A stretch of DNA of 32,921 nucleotides from JAPXSY01 sp034003585. GTDB taxonomy: Bacteria > Verrucomicrobiota > Kiritimatiellia > RFP12 > UBA1067. This document shows, piece by piece, positions 1 to 6,612 of this stretch. The translations under genes were made by a program, and so were the position numbers. The DNA lies in the NCBI GenBank assembly GCA_034003585.1, contig JAVEYH010000026.1:1-32921 (forward strand). Direction: 5' to 3'. Below the pieces are notes generated by a model. That model searched no databases. It was given only the letters and a program-made list of their open reading frames with translations, and was not told the origin of the DNA. Position 1 is the first letter of the stretch, and every line of letters begins with the position of its first letter.

Positions 1-3
1 CGC

Positions 4-454
4 CGCTGGTTCAAACGCCCGCGTTGCGGGCTGGTTCAAAAGGGGACTCGATGCGGAAGTTTGAAGAGATTGAGGCTTGGCAGCTTTCCCGCGAACTGGT
101 TCGAGAGATCTATCGGGTGAGTCGAGAGGGTGCGTTGGCTAAAGATTTCGGGCTTCAGGATCAGATCCGCCGTGCAGCGGTTTCGATCATGAGCAATATC
201 GCAGAGGGCTTTGAGCGCGGCGGTAACAAGGAGTTTGTCAATTTTCTAAGCATTGCTAAAGGCTCTTGCGGTGAGGTGCGTTCGCAGCTCTATGTGGCAT
301 TCGATCAGGGTTATGTCGATCAAGCCCAGTTTGCGAGTATCGTCCATATGTGCGTCCGTGTATCCGTGATGCTGCAGGCATTCATCACATCCGTTCGCAC
401 CTCCGATTTCAAAGGCCCTCGCTACAAATGACAAATTGAACCCTTGAACCAGCG
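4..454. mobile_element. Putative small cassette: S23-type gene bracketed by 11-bp inverted repeats
   Basis: CGCTGGTTCAA at 4-14 is the exact reverse complement of TTGAACCAGCG at 444-454, and the four-helix-bundle gene at 51-431 lies between them. Inside the left arm, GGTTCAAA recurs (8-15 and 33-40) around a perfect hairpin at 17-31 (GCCCGC, loop GTT, GCGGGC). On the right, GAACC words and more hairpins continue to 530. No transposase is present. Calling it a mobile cassette is an inference from the symmetric arms, and from a second small gene at 6359-6600 arranged the same way. The outer limits of the element cannot be fixed because the window starts here. Confidence 0.4.
51..431 (+). CDS. 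Four-helix-bundle protein, S23 / 23S rRNA intervening-sequence family
   Basis: A 126-residue protein matching the S23/IVP four-helix-bundle family along its whole length. The N-terminal FEEIEAWQLSREL corresponds to the family's usual F-x-x-L-x-W-x-x-(A/S)-x-x-L opening. The hallmark SIMSNIAEGFERG (about residues 46-58) and FLSIAKGSCGEVRSQL (about 66-81) follow. Family members form ring-like homo-oligomers; one branch is found in 23S rRNA intervening sequences and another (Avd) assists diversity-generating retroelements. The biochemical role of stand-alone copies is unknown. I chose ATG at 51 because AGGGG at 41-45 sits 5 bases upstream; the frame could open earlier at a TTG at 24. GC content is visibly lower than in the glycan genes, and the gene is bracketed by inverted repeats, so it looks acquired. 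Confidence 0.85.
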   Translation: MRKFEEIEAWQLSRELVREIYRVSREGALAKDFGLQDQIRRAAVSIMSNIAEGFERGGNKEFVNFLSIAKGSCGEVRSQLYVAFDQGYVDQAQFASIVHMCVRVSVMLQAFITSVRTSDFKGPRYK

Positions 455-530
455 TCGAAGGTGCGATGGAACCTTGAACCTTGGAACCAGCGCGAAGCGC
501 GATGGAACCAGTCCCGCTTTGCGGGACGAT
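444..530 (+). repeat. GAACC-word array with three hairpin units
   Basis: Three consecutive copies of a unit built as GAACCAG, a short hairpin, then GAT: around 446-467, 484-503 and 505-530. They are linked by GGAACCTTGAACCTTGGAACC. The hairpins have different stems but the same design: GCGC-GAA-GCGC at 490-500 and GTCCCGC-TTT-GCGGGAC at 511-527, with the first copy degenerate. The array runs up to the epimerase start codon at 536 and may supply its 5' leader. No strong Shine-Dalgarno site is visible for that gene, apart from the GGGA of the last hairpin. Confidence 0.7.
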
Positions 531-535
531 AGAGC

Positions 536-2704
536 ATGTCTATGAAAGTTTTGATCACAGGGGCGTTTGGTTTTGTCGGCACGAACCTCTCCGCATACTT
601 GGCGGCGAAGGGGCATGAGGTGTGGGGAGTGGATTTATTGCGGCCACGGAGTGGCCGCGATGGGGATGGGGAGAAATGCGGGAATGCGTTAATGCGGGAA
701 TGCCTGAATGGGGGGGAGAACGCTGAACGCTCAACGCTGAACGCTCAACGGTCAAGTGAAGAAGGGGTGTATTCGAGATGCTTTTGTTGGGAAGAGTTGG
801 AGAATATCCCTTGGCAGGATGTCGATGCGGTGGTGCATCTGGCAGGCAAGGCGCACGACACGCGGAATGCGAGCGACCCGCAGAGCTACTTCGATGTGAA
901 TGTCGAACTTACGAAAAAGGTAATTGAGAATTTTTCCCGCAAAGACGCAAAGGCGCAAAGGAAGTTTATCCTTTTCAGTTCAGTGAAGGCGGTGGCGGAC
1001 CGGGTGGAGGGGGTGCTGACGGAAACGGCGGTGCCAGACCCGAAGACGGCGTATGGGCAAAGCAAGCTGGAAGCGGAGAGGGAAGTTCTAAAGTGCGAGA
1101 GTTCTGAAGTGCGGGAGTTGGCAACCGCGAATGATGGTAACTTTAGAACTTCAGAACTTCAGAACTTCAGAACTTACATTTTAAGGCCGTGCATGATTCA
1201 CGGGCCGGGAAACAAGGGGAACCTGAATCTGCTGTATGGTGTGGTGAAAAGGGGGGTGCCCTGGCCGCTGGGGGCGTTTGAGAACCGGCGGTCGTTCGCG
1301 TCGATCGGAAATGTGTGTGCGGTGGTGGAGGGGTTGCTGACGCGGGATGTCGCGCCGGGGGTGTATCAGGTGGCGGATGATGAGCCGATCGGCACGACGG
1401 AGCTGATCGGGCTGATGGCCGAGGCCGCTGGCCGCCGCGCGCGGGTCTGGCGTGTGCCGGCCGGGCTGATGCGCCTCTTGGCGCGCATCGGGGGCGGTTT
1501 GCGGCTGCCGCTGGACAGCGAGCGGCTGAACAAGCTGACGGAATCGTACGTGGTGTCGAACGCGAAGATCAAGCAGGCGCTAGGCTGGGAGCGGATGCCG
1601 GTCGCTGCGCGCGAGGGCATGCGCCGAACGCTGCGGGAATGGGAGGCTCCGGTTGACGCCGGGACGGACGCCGAGCGGAGACCGCTCTTCAGCATCGTGA
1701 TGCCGGTTTTGAATGCCGGGCCGTTCCTGGAGCGCGCTCTGCGGTCGGTGCTGGAGCAGGCCGGAGAGGATACGGAAGTGATCGTAGTGGACGGTGGCAG
1801 CACGGACGGGAGCGCGGAGGTGATCCGGGCGGTCGGCAGGGGCAAAATCAACGCAGAGACGCAGAGACGCGGGGGAAGTTCATTCGTTGGGGGGGAGGGG
1901 GAGAACGCCGAACGTCGAACGCAGAACGCCGAACGCAGAAGTGGGGGGGGGTGGACAGGAGAACTACCGGACTCGCGCACGCGTTTCCACTGGTGTTCGG
2001 AACGGGATGAAGGACAGAGCGCGGCGTTGAATAAGGGGTTCGCGCGTGCGAGCGGCAAGTTTTTGCTCTGGGTCAACGGGGATGATCTGCTGATGCCTGG
2101 AACATTGGATAAGGCGCGCGCGTATTTGCGCGAACATCCGGAGTGCCGGTGGCTGGCCGGGAATCTGGTGTATATTGATGAGCAGGACCGTGTCTTGCGG
2201 TGTGCGCGGGATGGGCGTTGGCATGATGGTCTCTATCGGAACGCGCCGGTCAGGGTGTATGGCCCGACATCCTTTTTTTCGCGGGAGCTGTTTGAGCGTG
2301 TCGGCGGACTGGACGAAACGTTACATTATCTCATGGATACGGAGTTGTGGCTGCGGTTCCGCGCCGCGGGCGAGCGGTTCGAACGGCTGGATCATTACTG
2401 TTGGGCGTTCCGGGTTCACGGCGGATCGAAAACCGCGGGGGAACTGATAGGTCAGGTTGATCCCGTAATCGGAGCGGAACGTGCGCGGGTTTACGCGCGG
2501 CATGGCTTGTGCGTGACCCGCGCCGGGCTGTGGCGGCAGCGGTTCTGGCGGCTGGTGAACGGGTGCTATGCCAGAGCGTGGCGGGACACGCGGATTTATT
2601 GCGGCCACACAGTGGCCGCAATGGCGAGGGAAGGCTCCGGGTGCGATTCAACTTTGTTGAATCCGCACCCGCACCTTAAGGAATATTTAGGAGGGAGGAG
2701 TTAG
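536..2704 (+). CDS. NAD-dependent epimerase/dehydratase fused to a GT2 glycosyltransferase
   Basis: A 722-residue two-domain protein. Residues 1-370 are an extended SDR of the UDP-glucose 4-epimerase type: Rossmann motif G9-A-F-G12-F-V-G15, HLAG at 101-104, and catalytic Y173-x3-K177 (YGQSK). Residues about 384-640 are a GT2 glycosyltransferase: FSIVMPVLNAGPFLERAL start, VDGGSTDGS at 419-427, NGDD at 514-517 and the DTELW motif at 601-605. It would modify a nucleotide sugar and transfer a sugar to the growing glycan. Five repeat-derived segments interrupt it: residues 35-77, 133-143, 184-213, 436-476 and 685-700. All are in frame and lie in loops between core strands and helices. The last residues, LGGRS and the stop codon, come from a TTAGGAG word array shared with kamA. 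Start ATG 536; ATG 542 is an alternative. The fusion could reflect loss of a stop codon between neighbouring genes. Confidence 0.85.
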   Translation: MSMKVLITGAFGFVGTNLSAYLAAKGHEVWGVDLLRPRSGRDGDGEKCGNALMRECLNGGENAERSTLNAQRSSEEGVYSRCFCWEELENIPWQDVDAVVHLAGKAHDTRNASDPQSYFDVNVELTKKVIENFSRKDAKAQRKFILFSSVKAVADRVEGVLTETAVPDPKTAYGQSKLEAEREVLKCESSEVRELATANDGNFRTSELQNFRTYILRPCMIHGPGNKGNLNLLYGVVKRGVPWPLGAFENRRSFASIGNVCAVVEGLLTRDVAPGVYQVADDEPIGTTELIGLMAEAAGRRARVWRVPAGLMRLLARIGGGLRLPLDSERLNKLTESYVVSNAKIKQALGWERMPVAAREGMRRTLREWEAPVDAGTDAERRPLFSIVMPVLNAGPFLERALRSVLEQAGEDTEVIVVDGGSTDGSAEVIRAVGRGKINAETQRRGGSSFVGGEGENAERRTQNAERRSGGGWTGELPDSRTRFHWCSERDEGQSAALNKGFARASGKFLLWVNGDDLLMPGTLDKARAYLREHPECRWLAGNLVYIDEQDRVLRCARDGRWHDGLYRNAPVRVYGPTSFFSRELFERVGGLDETLHYLMDTELWLRFRAAGERFERLDHYCWAFRVHGGSKTAGELIGQVDPVIGAERARVYARHGLCVTRAGLWRQRFWRLVNGCYARAWRDTRIYCGHTVAAMAREGSGCDSTLLNPHPHLKEYLGGRS
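635..759 (+). repeat. In-frame composite word island 1
   Basis: The order is TTATTGCGGCCAC hairpin (arms 640-647 and 651-658, loop GGA), then AATGCGGG-type octamers (675-710), a G7 spacer, then GAACGCT/CAACGCT heptamers (717-751) ending in CAAGTGAAG. It encodes about residues 34-77 of the epimerase, between the second Rossmann strand (GVDL) and the segment before HLAG, where normal family members have a short loop. Confidence 0.8.
938..961 (+). repeat. CGCAAAGR octamer array, in frame
   Basis: Three tandem octamers, CGCAAAGA, CGCAAAGG and CGCAAAGG, preceded by TTTTTCC. They encode SRKDAKAQRK (residues 134-143) in the epimerase, just before the strand ending in SSVK. The same array with the same T-rich lead-in occurs at 8846-8869 in the GT4 gene. 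Confidence 0.75.
1082..1176. repeat. Island with inverted AGAACTTC arms, in frame
   Basis: GAAGTTCTAAAGT at 1082-1094 is the exact reverse complement of 1140-1152, and AGTTCTGAAGT at 1100-1110 is the exact reverse complement of 1148-1158. The right arm carries on as AGAACTTC octamers to about 1176. The island encodes roughly residues 184-213 of the epimerase, directly before ILRPCMIHGPG, the usual substrate-binding strand. Confidence 0.75.
1843..1951 (+). repeat. In-frame composite word island in the GT2 domain
   Basis: ACGCAGAG twice and a partial third copy (1851-1872), a GTTCATTCGTTGG word, G-rich spacers, then GAACGCC/GAACGTC/GAACGCA heptamers at 1903-1940 ending in AGAAGTG and a G9 run (1943-1951). 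It encodes residues 436-472, between STDGSAEVIR and the RFHWCSERDEGQSAALNKGF core of GT2, a place where relatives have only a short turn. Confidence 0.8.
2598..2622 (+). repeat. ATTGCGGCCAC hairpin, in frame
   Basis: Perfect 11-bp stem (2598-2608 and 2612-2622) with loop ACA. It encodes part of IYCGHTVAAM near the C terminus of the GT2 domain. It is the same hairpin family as at 640-658, 7970-7998 and 15660-15679. Confidence 0.8.
2639..2670 (+). repeat. GATTCAAC hairpin in the 3' end of the fusion gene
   Basis: GATTCAAC (2645-2652), loop TTT, GTTGAATC (2656-2663) pair perfectly. The stem is extended by GGGTGC (2639-2644) with GCACCC (2665-2670) across one bulged C. It encodes GCDSTLLNPHP near the C terminus, beyond the catalytic domain. 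There is no T-tract, so a terminator role is unlikely. Confidence 0.65.
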
Positions 2705-2707
2705 GAG
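2687..2707 (+). repeat. TTAGGAG heptamer array providing a stop codon
   Basis: TTAGGAG, GGAGGAG, TTAGGAG in tandem. In the reading frame of the fusion gene this gives LGGRS and then TAG (2702-2704). The same units in the same frame end kamA at 28306-28333 on the other strand. Confidence 0.75.
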
Positions 2708-2842
2708 TTGTAATGCCCGATTCCCTCGATTTCCCTCTTCGTTCGATCCCGATAGCGACCCCGACGCCGACGGAACCTCAAGAAACACATTGTTTCACCG
2801 GGGTTCTCATTGAAAATTGGGAGTGACGTGACCAAAATTCAA

Positions 2843-2851
2843 TGCTATAAA
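2843..2851 (+). promoter_or_regulatory. Possible extended -10 element (TGCTATAAA)
   Basis: TG-C-TATAAA matches the extended -10 pattern TGnTATAAT at all but one position and sits in a locally AT-richer stretch. The likely start ATG at 2858 is only 6 bases downstream and has no Shine-Dalgarno site, so transcription from here would give a leaderless mRNA. No good -35 at 16-18 bp spacing is visible. Speculative. Confidence 0.3.
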
Positions 2852-2857
2852 CGAGAC

Positions 2858-4030
2858 ATGGTTTTACGTGAAGAATATCTGAAGATGGTTTCAGCGGGCT
2901 TTCGAAGAACTCCCGTGGTATCCATCTTAGGCCCGCGGCAGTGCGGGAAGACGACACTTGCACGGCAATTCATTCAGAACAAGGCGCCGGAATCGGTTTC
3001 TTGGTTTGACCTCGAATCGCCGAAGGATCTGGCACGGCTGCAGAATCCGGAGTTGGCCCTGTCGAAGTGTCGCGGCTGGGTCGTGCTGGATGAAATCCAG
3101 CAAGTACCGGCGCTCTTTCCGGTTCTGCGTGTGTTATCTGACAGACGGGACGTGGTGGTAAAGTTTTTGATCTTGGGTAGTGCTTCTCCGCAGATTGTGC
3201 GCGCCTCTTCGGAATCGCTCGCCGGACGGGTGTCCTTCGTAGACTTGTCAGGTTTCACGCTGACCGAGGTAGGGGCGGAGTGTCAGGACCGGCTTTGGGA
3301 GAGAGGCGGTCTTCCTTTGTCTTTTTCCGCAGCCTCTGATGCGGACAGCTATGCTTGGCGGGAGGATCTCATCCGGACTGTTCTGAATACGGACATGCCG
3401 GCGCTGGGCGTTACGGTTCCGACTGTTCATTTACGACGCTTCTGGCATATGCTGGCCCACTACCATGGGCAGACATGGAACGGATCGGAGGTCGGTCGGT
3501 CCCTGGGGCTTGATCACAAAACGGTCAATCGTTACTTGGACATCTTGTCTGGGGCATTTCTGGTGAGGCAACTCTCTCCGTGGTTCGAGAACATCAGAAA
3601 ACGTCAAGTCAAAGCACCCAAGATATACGTCAGGGATTCCGGGTTGTTGCATGCGTTGCTCGGTATCCACTCGGAACAGGAACTGATGGTTCACCCCAAG
3701 CTCGGGGCCTCTTGGGAGGGATTCGTGGTGGAACAAATCCTGATGAAGTGCGGACGTTCTGAGGCATATTTCTGGGGGACTCATGCCGGTGCCGAAATGG
3801 ATCTGCTGATCCGGCGGGGGCAAGGATTCTTGGGCATTGAGGTCAAACGGAATGAGGCGCCCAAAGTGACGCCGTCGATGCGCAGCGCGATTGAGACGCT
3901 TCGCCTTCAAGAGGTCTGGGTAGTGTATCCCGGTGAGGTTTCTTTTTCGCTTACGGAACAGATTTCGTGTCACTCTCTTGCCGACGTATTGGCACTGTTG
4001 CCTGCGGAAAAGTGTGAAAGTTTTCGGTAG
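2858..4030 (+). CDS. ATP-binding protein, AAA_14 / DUF4143 family
   Basis: A 390-residue protein with the usual two-part layout. The N-terminal AAA_14 ATPase has Walker A GPRQCGKT (residues 25-32) and Walker B WVVLDEIQ (74-81), followed by LILGSASPQ, a sensor-like strand. The C-terminal DUF4143 region includes a winged-helix-like part and a PD-(D/E)xK-like end (GAEMDLLIRRG then GIEVKR). Members are widespread and often horizontally exchanged; the molecular function is not established. The frame opens at a TTG at 2810, but ATG 2858 fits the family's normal N terminus (VLREEYL). GC content is lower than in the flanking glycan genes, and the gene carries no word islands. It separates the fusion gene from the rest of the cluster and looks like an insertion unrelated to glycan synthesis. 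Confidence 0.85.
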   Translation: MVLREEYLKMVSAGFRRTPVVSILGPRQCGKTTLARQFIQNKAPESVSWFDLESPKDLARLQNPELALSKCRGWVVLDEIQQVPALFPVLRVLSDRRDVVVKFLILGSASPQIVRASSESLAGRVSFVDLSGFTLTEVGAECQDRLWERGGLPLSFSAASDADSYAWREDLIRTVLNTDMPALGVTVPTVHLRRFWHMLAHYHGQTWNGSEVGRSLGLDHKTVNRYLDILSGAFLVRQLSPWFENIRKRQVKAPKIYVRDSGLLHALLGIHSEQELMVHPKLGASWEGFVVEQILMKCGRSEAYFWGTHAGAEMDLLIRRGQGFLGIEVKRNEAPKVTPSMRSAIETLRLQEVWVVYPGEVSFSLTEQISCHSLADVLALLPAEKCESFR

Positions 4031-4070
4031 CTCAATATTTGATTCGTGCAGAAGGCGGGACCGGCCCAAA

Positions 4071-4102
4071 TAACGCACTAAGGCATTAACGAATTAACGC
4101 AT
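4071..4102 (+). repeat. TAACGCAN octamer array, intergenic
   Basis: Four octamers in tandem: TAACGCAC, TAAGGCAT, TAACGAAT, TAACGCAT. It is close to the array at 10136-10167 and is the reverse complement of the AATGCGTTA words at 10041-10061. It lies in the 129-bp gap before the DUF218 gene. TAA recurs in each unit, so this orientation could not be carried in frame inside a gene. Confidence 0.7.
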
Positions 4103-4159
4103 TCCTTCTTTTTTGCGATTACCGGGTGCTCGCAAAAGGGGTAGAAATAGGGCGACAGG

Positions 4160-4978
4160 ATGCTATTGAATAAAATGATCGGTTTTCTGTTGAATCCGCT
4201 GACAGCGGGGTTGCTGCTTTTGGCGGCGGCCGCAGTGTTGCAGTTGCGGCGCAAGGCGTGTGCGGCGGGGGTGATGACCCTGCTGTCGTTTGTCTGGTTC
4301 TGGTGCTGGGCCACGCCGGCGATGTACCGGTTTCTGGGATACTCCTTGGAGCGGCCCTTCCCGCCGCAACGCGCGGAAGCGTTGCCCGCGGCGGATGCGA
4401 TCGTGATCCTCGGCGGCGGCATGGGGTGCAACACCAATCTGCCGTACGCCGAGATGTGGTCGGCTGCGGACCGGGTGTGGCACGCCGCACGGCTTTACCG
4501 GGCGGGTAAAGCCCCGCTGGTGATTCCCAGCGGCGGCGGGGAGGAGCATTCCAGCGTGCCGCTGCTGCTCGATCTCGGTGTGCCGCGCAAGGCGATCCGG
4601 ATCGAGGTCCAGGCCAGAAACACCGAAGAGAACGCGCGGTTCGTGGAGCGGGTGATCCGAAGGTTGCCGGGGCAGGGCCAGGCGAAGCGGCCCCGCGTAC
4701 TGGTGGTGACCTCCGCCTGGCACATGCGCCGCGCGTTGCTGCATTTCAGGCAGACCGGAGTGGAGGCGGTTCCGGCCGCGACGGATCATGAGGCGACCAC
4801 CCAACGGCAATCCGGTATCGGGGTGACGGATCTGTTGCCGGCGTACGACAAATTTTACGGGAACTGCGTGATGGCCAAGGAGTATCTGGGATATGCGTTG
4901 TATCGGTTGAAATATGCCTGGCGGCCGCAGGGCGGAAAGGCCGGTCGGAAACAGCTTAAAGGGAAAGGCGTGTCATGA
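4160..4978 (+). CDS. DUF218 (YdcF/SanA/ElyC-like) membrane protein
   Basis: A 272-residue protein with two N-terminal membrane helices (about residues 8-28 and 36-53) and a DUF218 domain: DAIVILGGG (79-87), LVIPSGGG (120-127), NTEENARF (154-161) and VTSAWHMRRAL (183-193). ElyC-type members affect undecaprenyl-phosphate or envelope polysaccharide metabolism in E. coli; the reaction is not settled. The position at the head of a run of lipid-linked glycan genes fits an envelope role. AGGG at 4149-4152 lies 7 bases before the ATG. Its stop overlaps the next start by 4 bases (ATGA, 4975-4978), which implies translational coupling to the dehydratase-like gene. The C-terminal tail is basic and variable. 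Confidence 0.85.
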   Translation: MLLNKMIGFLLNPLTAGLLLLAAAAVLQLRRKACAAGVMTLLSFVWFWCWATPAMYRFLGYSLERPFPPQRAEALPAADAIVILGGGMGCNTNLPYAEMWSAADRVWHAARLYRAGKAPLVIPSGGGEEHSSVPLLLDLGVPRKAIRIEVQARNTEENARFVERVIRRLPGQGQAKRPRVLVVTSAWHMRRALLHFRQTGVEAVPAATDHEATTQRQSGIGVTDLLPAYDKFYGNCVMAKEYLGYALYRLKYAWRPQGGKAGRKQLKGKGVS

Positions 4979-6348
4979 TGCCATGGTTTGATCTGGACCA
5001 ATTCATCCGTGAAAAGGTGACGAGACGCGGGCGGAGTCTGCTGGAGGCGGATTTCGCCCGACAGGAGGCGAGTCTGCACGCGCAGCTTGACGGCGCGCGG
5101 GTGCTGGTCATCGGCGGCGCAGGGTCGATCGGTTCGCACTACATCAAAGCACTGCTGCGGTTTGAGGTGGCGAAACTGGTAGTCGTGGACATCAGTGAAA
5201 ACGGGCTGACCGAACTGGTGCGGGAGCTGCGCAGCGAGGGCACTTATACGATCCCCCGCGATTTCATCGCCTATCCCGTCAACTTCAGTGACCGGGTGTT
5301 TGTGAAACTGTTCGCGGCACACGGTCCGTTCGACATCGTGGCGAATTTTGCCGCGCACAAGCATGTCCGGAGCGAGAAGGATGTCTTCTCGATCGAGGCG
5401 ATGATCGAAAATAATGTGCTGCGAGCGAAAAGCCTGCTAGACCTATTGGCGACCTGTCCGCCCCGGCATTTCTTCTGCGTTTCGACAGACAAGGCGGCCA
5501 ATCCCGTGAACATCATGGGCGCGAGCAAAAAGCTGATGGAGGAACTGCTTTTGGCTTACGCCGAACGGATCCCGGTCAAGACCGCGCGCTTTGCGAATGT
5601 GGCCTTCTCGAACGGCAGTCTGCCGCAAGGCTGGCTGCAACGGATAGCGAAACGCCAGCCGTGGTCATGCCCGTTGGGTATCCGTCGGTTCTTCGTATCG
5701 CCGATCGAATCTGGCGAGCTGTGCCTGATGGCCTCGGTCATGGGGGAGAGCGGGGAGATCCTCTTCCCCAAATTGGATCCGGAGCGTGACATGATCCCGT
5801 TTGAGCAGATCGCGCACGACCTGCTGGACGCGCTGGGGATGGAGGCATGCGTTTGCCGGACAGAGGCAGAGGCAAGGGAGCGGATGGATAGTTCATTAGT
5901 GCGTGAGTGCATTCGTTCATTAGTTGGAGAAGACCAAGAGCTAGAGAAAGGGTTGCAGCCGGCAGTTGGCGGTGGAAGTCGGAAGCTGGAAGAACAGTGT
6001 TCAGTGACCAGTGTTCAGTGTTCAGATAATGAACTAATGCACTCACGCACTAATGAACTTCTCCGGTGGCCGGTTTATTTCTTTGAATCCGACACGAGCG
6101 GGGAGAAACCGTACGAGGAGTTTCACACTGCAGGCGAAGTGTTGGACATGGAGAAGTTTGTCAACCTTGGAGTCGTGAAGAACGCCAAGCGTCGTCCGCT
6201 GTCGGAAATCGAAGCGATTTTCGCATCATTGCAGAAGCTGTTCGCGTCGGCGGATGTGACAAAGGCCGAAGTGGTTCACGCACTGAAAGACTATCTGCCG
6301 AATTTTCAACACATAGAAACCGGCAAGGGCCTTGACCAAAAAATGTGA
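4975..6348 (+). CDS. UDP-sugar 4,6-dehydratase-like SDR (polysaccharide biosynthesis, CapD/PglF-related)
   Basis: A 457-residue protein. The nucleotide-binding motif GGAGSIG is at 47-53 and AAHKHV at 126-131. The active site reads S170-T-D-K with M181-x3-K185, the Ser-Met-Lys pattern known from WbpM/PglF-type dehydratases, where Met stands in place of the usual Tyr. It lacks the membrane domain of the longer PglF-like protein at 16143. It may make a 4-keto-6-deoxy sugar, but its C-terminal part (WPVYFFESDTSGEKPYEEF, 365-383) belongs to a distinct subfamily whose product I cannot name. Residues about 303-363 are repeat-derived and inserted between the core and this C-terminal part, bracketed by 33-bp inverted repeats. 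Coupled by ATGA to the gene upstream. Confidence 0.85.
   Translation: MMPWFDLDQFIREKVTRRGRSLLEADFARQEASLHAQLDGARVLVIGGAGSIGSHYIKALLRFEVAKLVVVDISENGLTELVRELRSEGTYTIPRDFIAYPVNFSDRVFVKLFAAHGPFDIVANFAAHKHVRSEKDVFSIEAMIENNVLRAKSLLDLLATCPPRHFFCVSTDKAANPVNIMGASKKLMEELLLAYAERIPVKTARFANVAFSNGSLPQGWLQRIAKRQPWSCPLGIRRFFVSPIESGELCLMASVMGESGEILFPKLDPERDMIPFEQIAHDLLDALGMEACVCRTEAEARERMDSSLVRECIRSLVGEDQELEKGLQPAVGGGSRKLEEQCSVTSVQCSDNELMHSRTNELLRWPVYFFESDTSGEKPYEEFHTAGEVLDMEKFVNLGVVKNAKRRPLSEIEAIFASLQKLFASADVTKAEVVHALKDYLPNFQHIETGKGLDQKM
5890..6059. mobile_element. 170-bp in-frame element bracketed by 33-bp inverted repeats
   Basis: The left arm at 5890-5922 and the right arm at 6027-6059 are reverse complements over 33 bp with one mismatch; 24 bp in a row are perfect. 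Both arms are made of octamer-like words (GTTCATTA, GTGCGTGA). The interior holds other word types: GCAGTTGG-like at about 5956-5970, GGAAGTCGGAAGCTGGAAG at 5974-5992, and CAGTGTT words at 5997-6024. The element is open throughout in the host frame. No target-site duplication is obvious to me, and it encodes no transposase. Confidence 0.65.
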
Positions 6349-6358
6349 GAGTTTGTTT

Positions 6359-6600
6359 AACCGCGAATAGTGCTAATTTTGCGAATAGGGGGGAGTAAAC
6401 AAAAGGCGGTGTCATTGTTGACCGATGAGCATAGAGCTCAGGTACATAACTACTTGGCAGCAACTGGGTACCAGTTGCGGCTTTTGATTAATTTCTGCCA
6501 TGCCAAGGGTGTGCAGTATGAACGTATCGTTCACACCTCCCCGTTTGTCAGTAACTCCTAAGAAGTAAGCTTATTCGCCCAATTCGCGATATTCGCGGTT
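6359..6600. mobile_element. Putative cassette: GxxExxY remnant bracketed by 11-bp inverted repeats
   Basis: AACCGCGAATA at 6359-6369 is the exact reverse complement of 6590-6600, and a second word GCGAATA (6381-6387) recurs inverted at 6572-6578. The gene remnant sits between. The arrangement mirrors the S23 cassette at 4-454. No transposase is present; the mobility claim is an inference. Confidence 0.4.
6370..6561 (+). pseudogene. C-terminal remnant of a GxxExxY-family protein
   Basis: The frame gives only about 50 recognisable residues. LTDEHRAQVHNYLAATGYQLRLLINF is the usual end of GxxExxY proteins (His-x2-Gln-(V/L)-x2-YL, then G-x2-L-x-LLINF). The N-terminal half, with the G-x2-E-x2-Y signature and the catalytic-looking residues, is missing. 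The upstream part of the frame is word-repeat sequence. GxxExxY proteins have a PD-(D/E)xK-like fold and no firmly assigned role. No credible ribosome site is visible, so I treat it as a decayed gene. Confidence 0.65.
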
Positions 6601-6612
6601 TAGAAGGAAAGT

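Noticed and set aside
1366..2076. 236-residue frame antisense to the epimerase-GT2 gene
   Set aside because: Opposite strand of well-conserved SDR and GT2 motifs, low-complexity Ser/Arg/Pro sequence, no start site.
2810..2857. TTG-started N-terminal extension of the AAA_14 protein
   Set aside because: The family normally starts near VLREEYL; the extension has no ribosome site and overlaps the likely -10 element.
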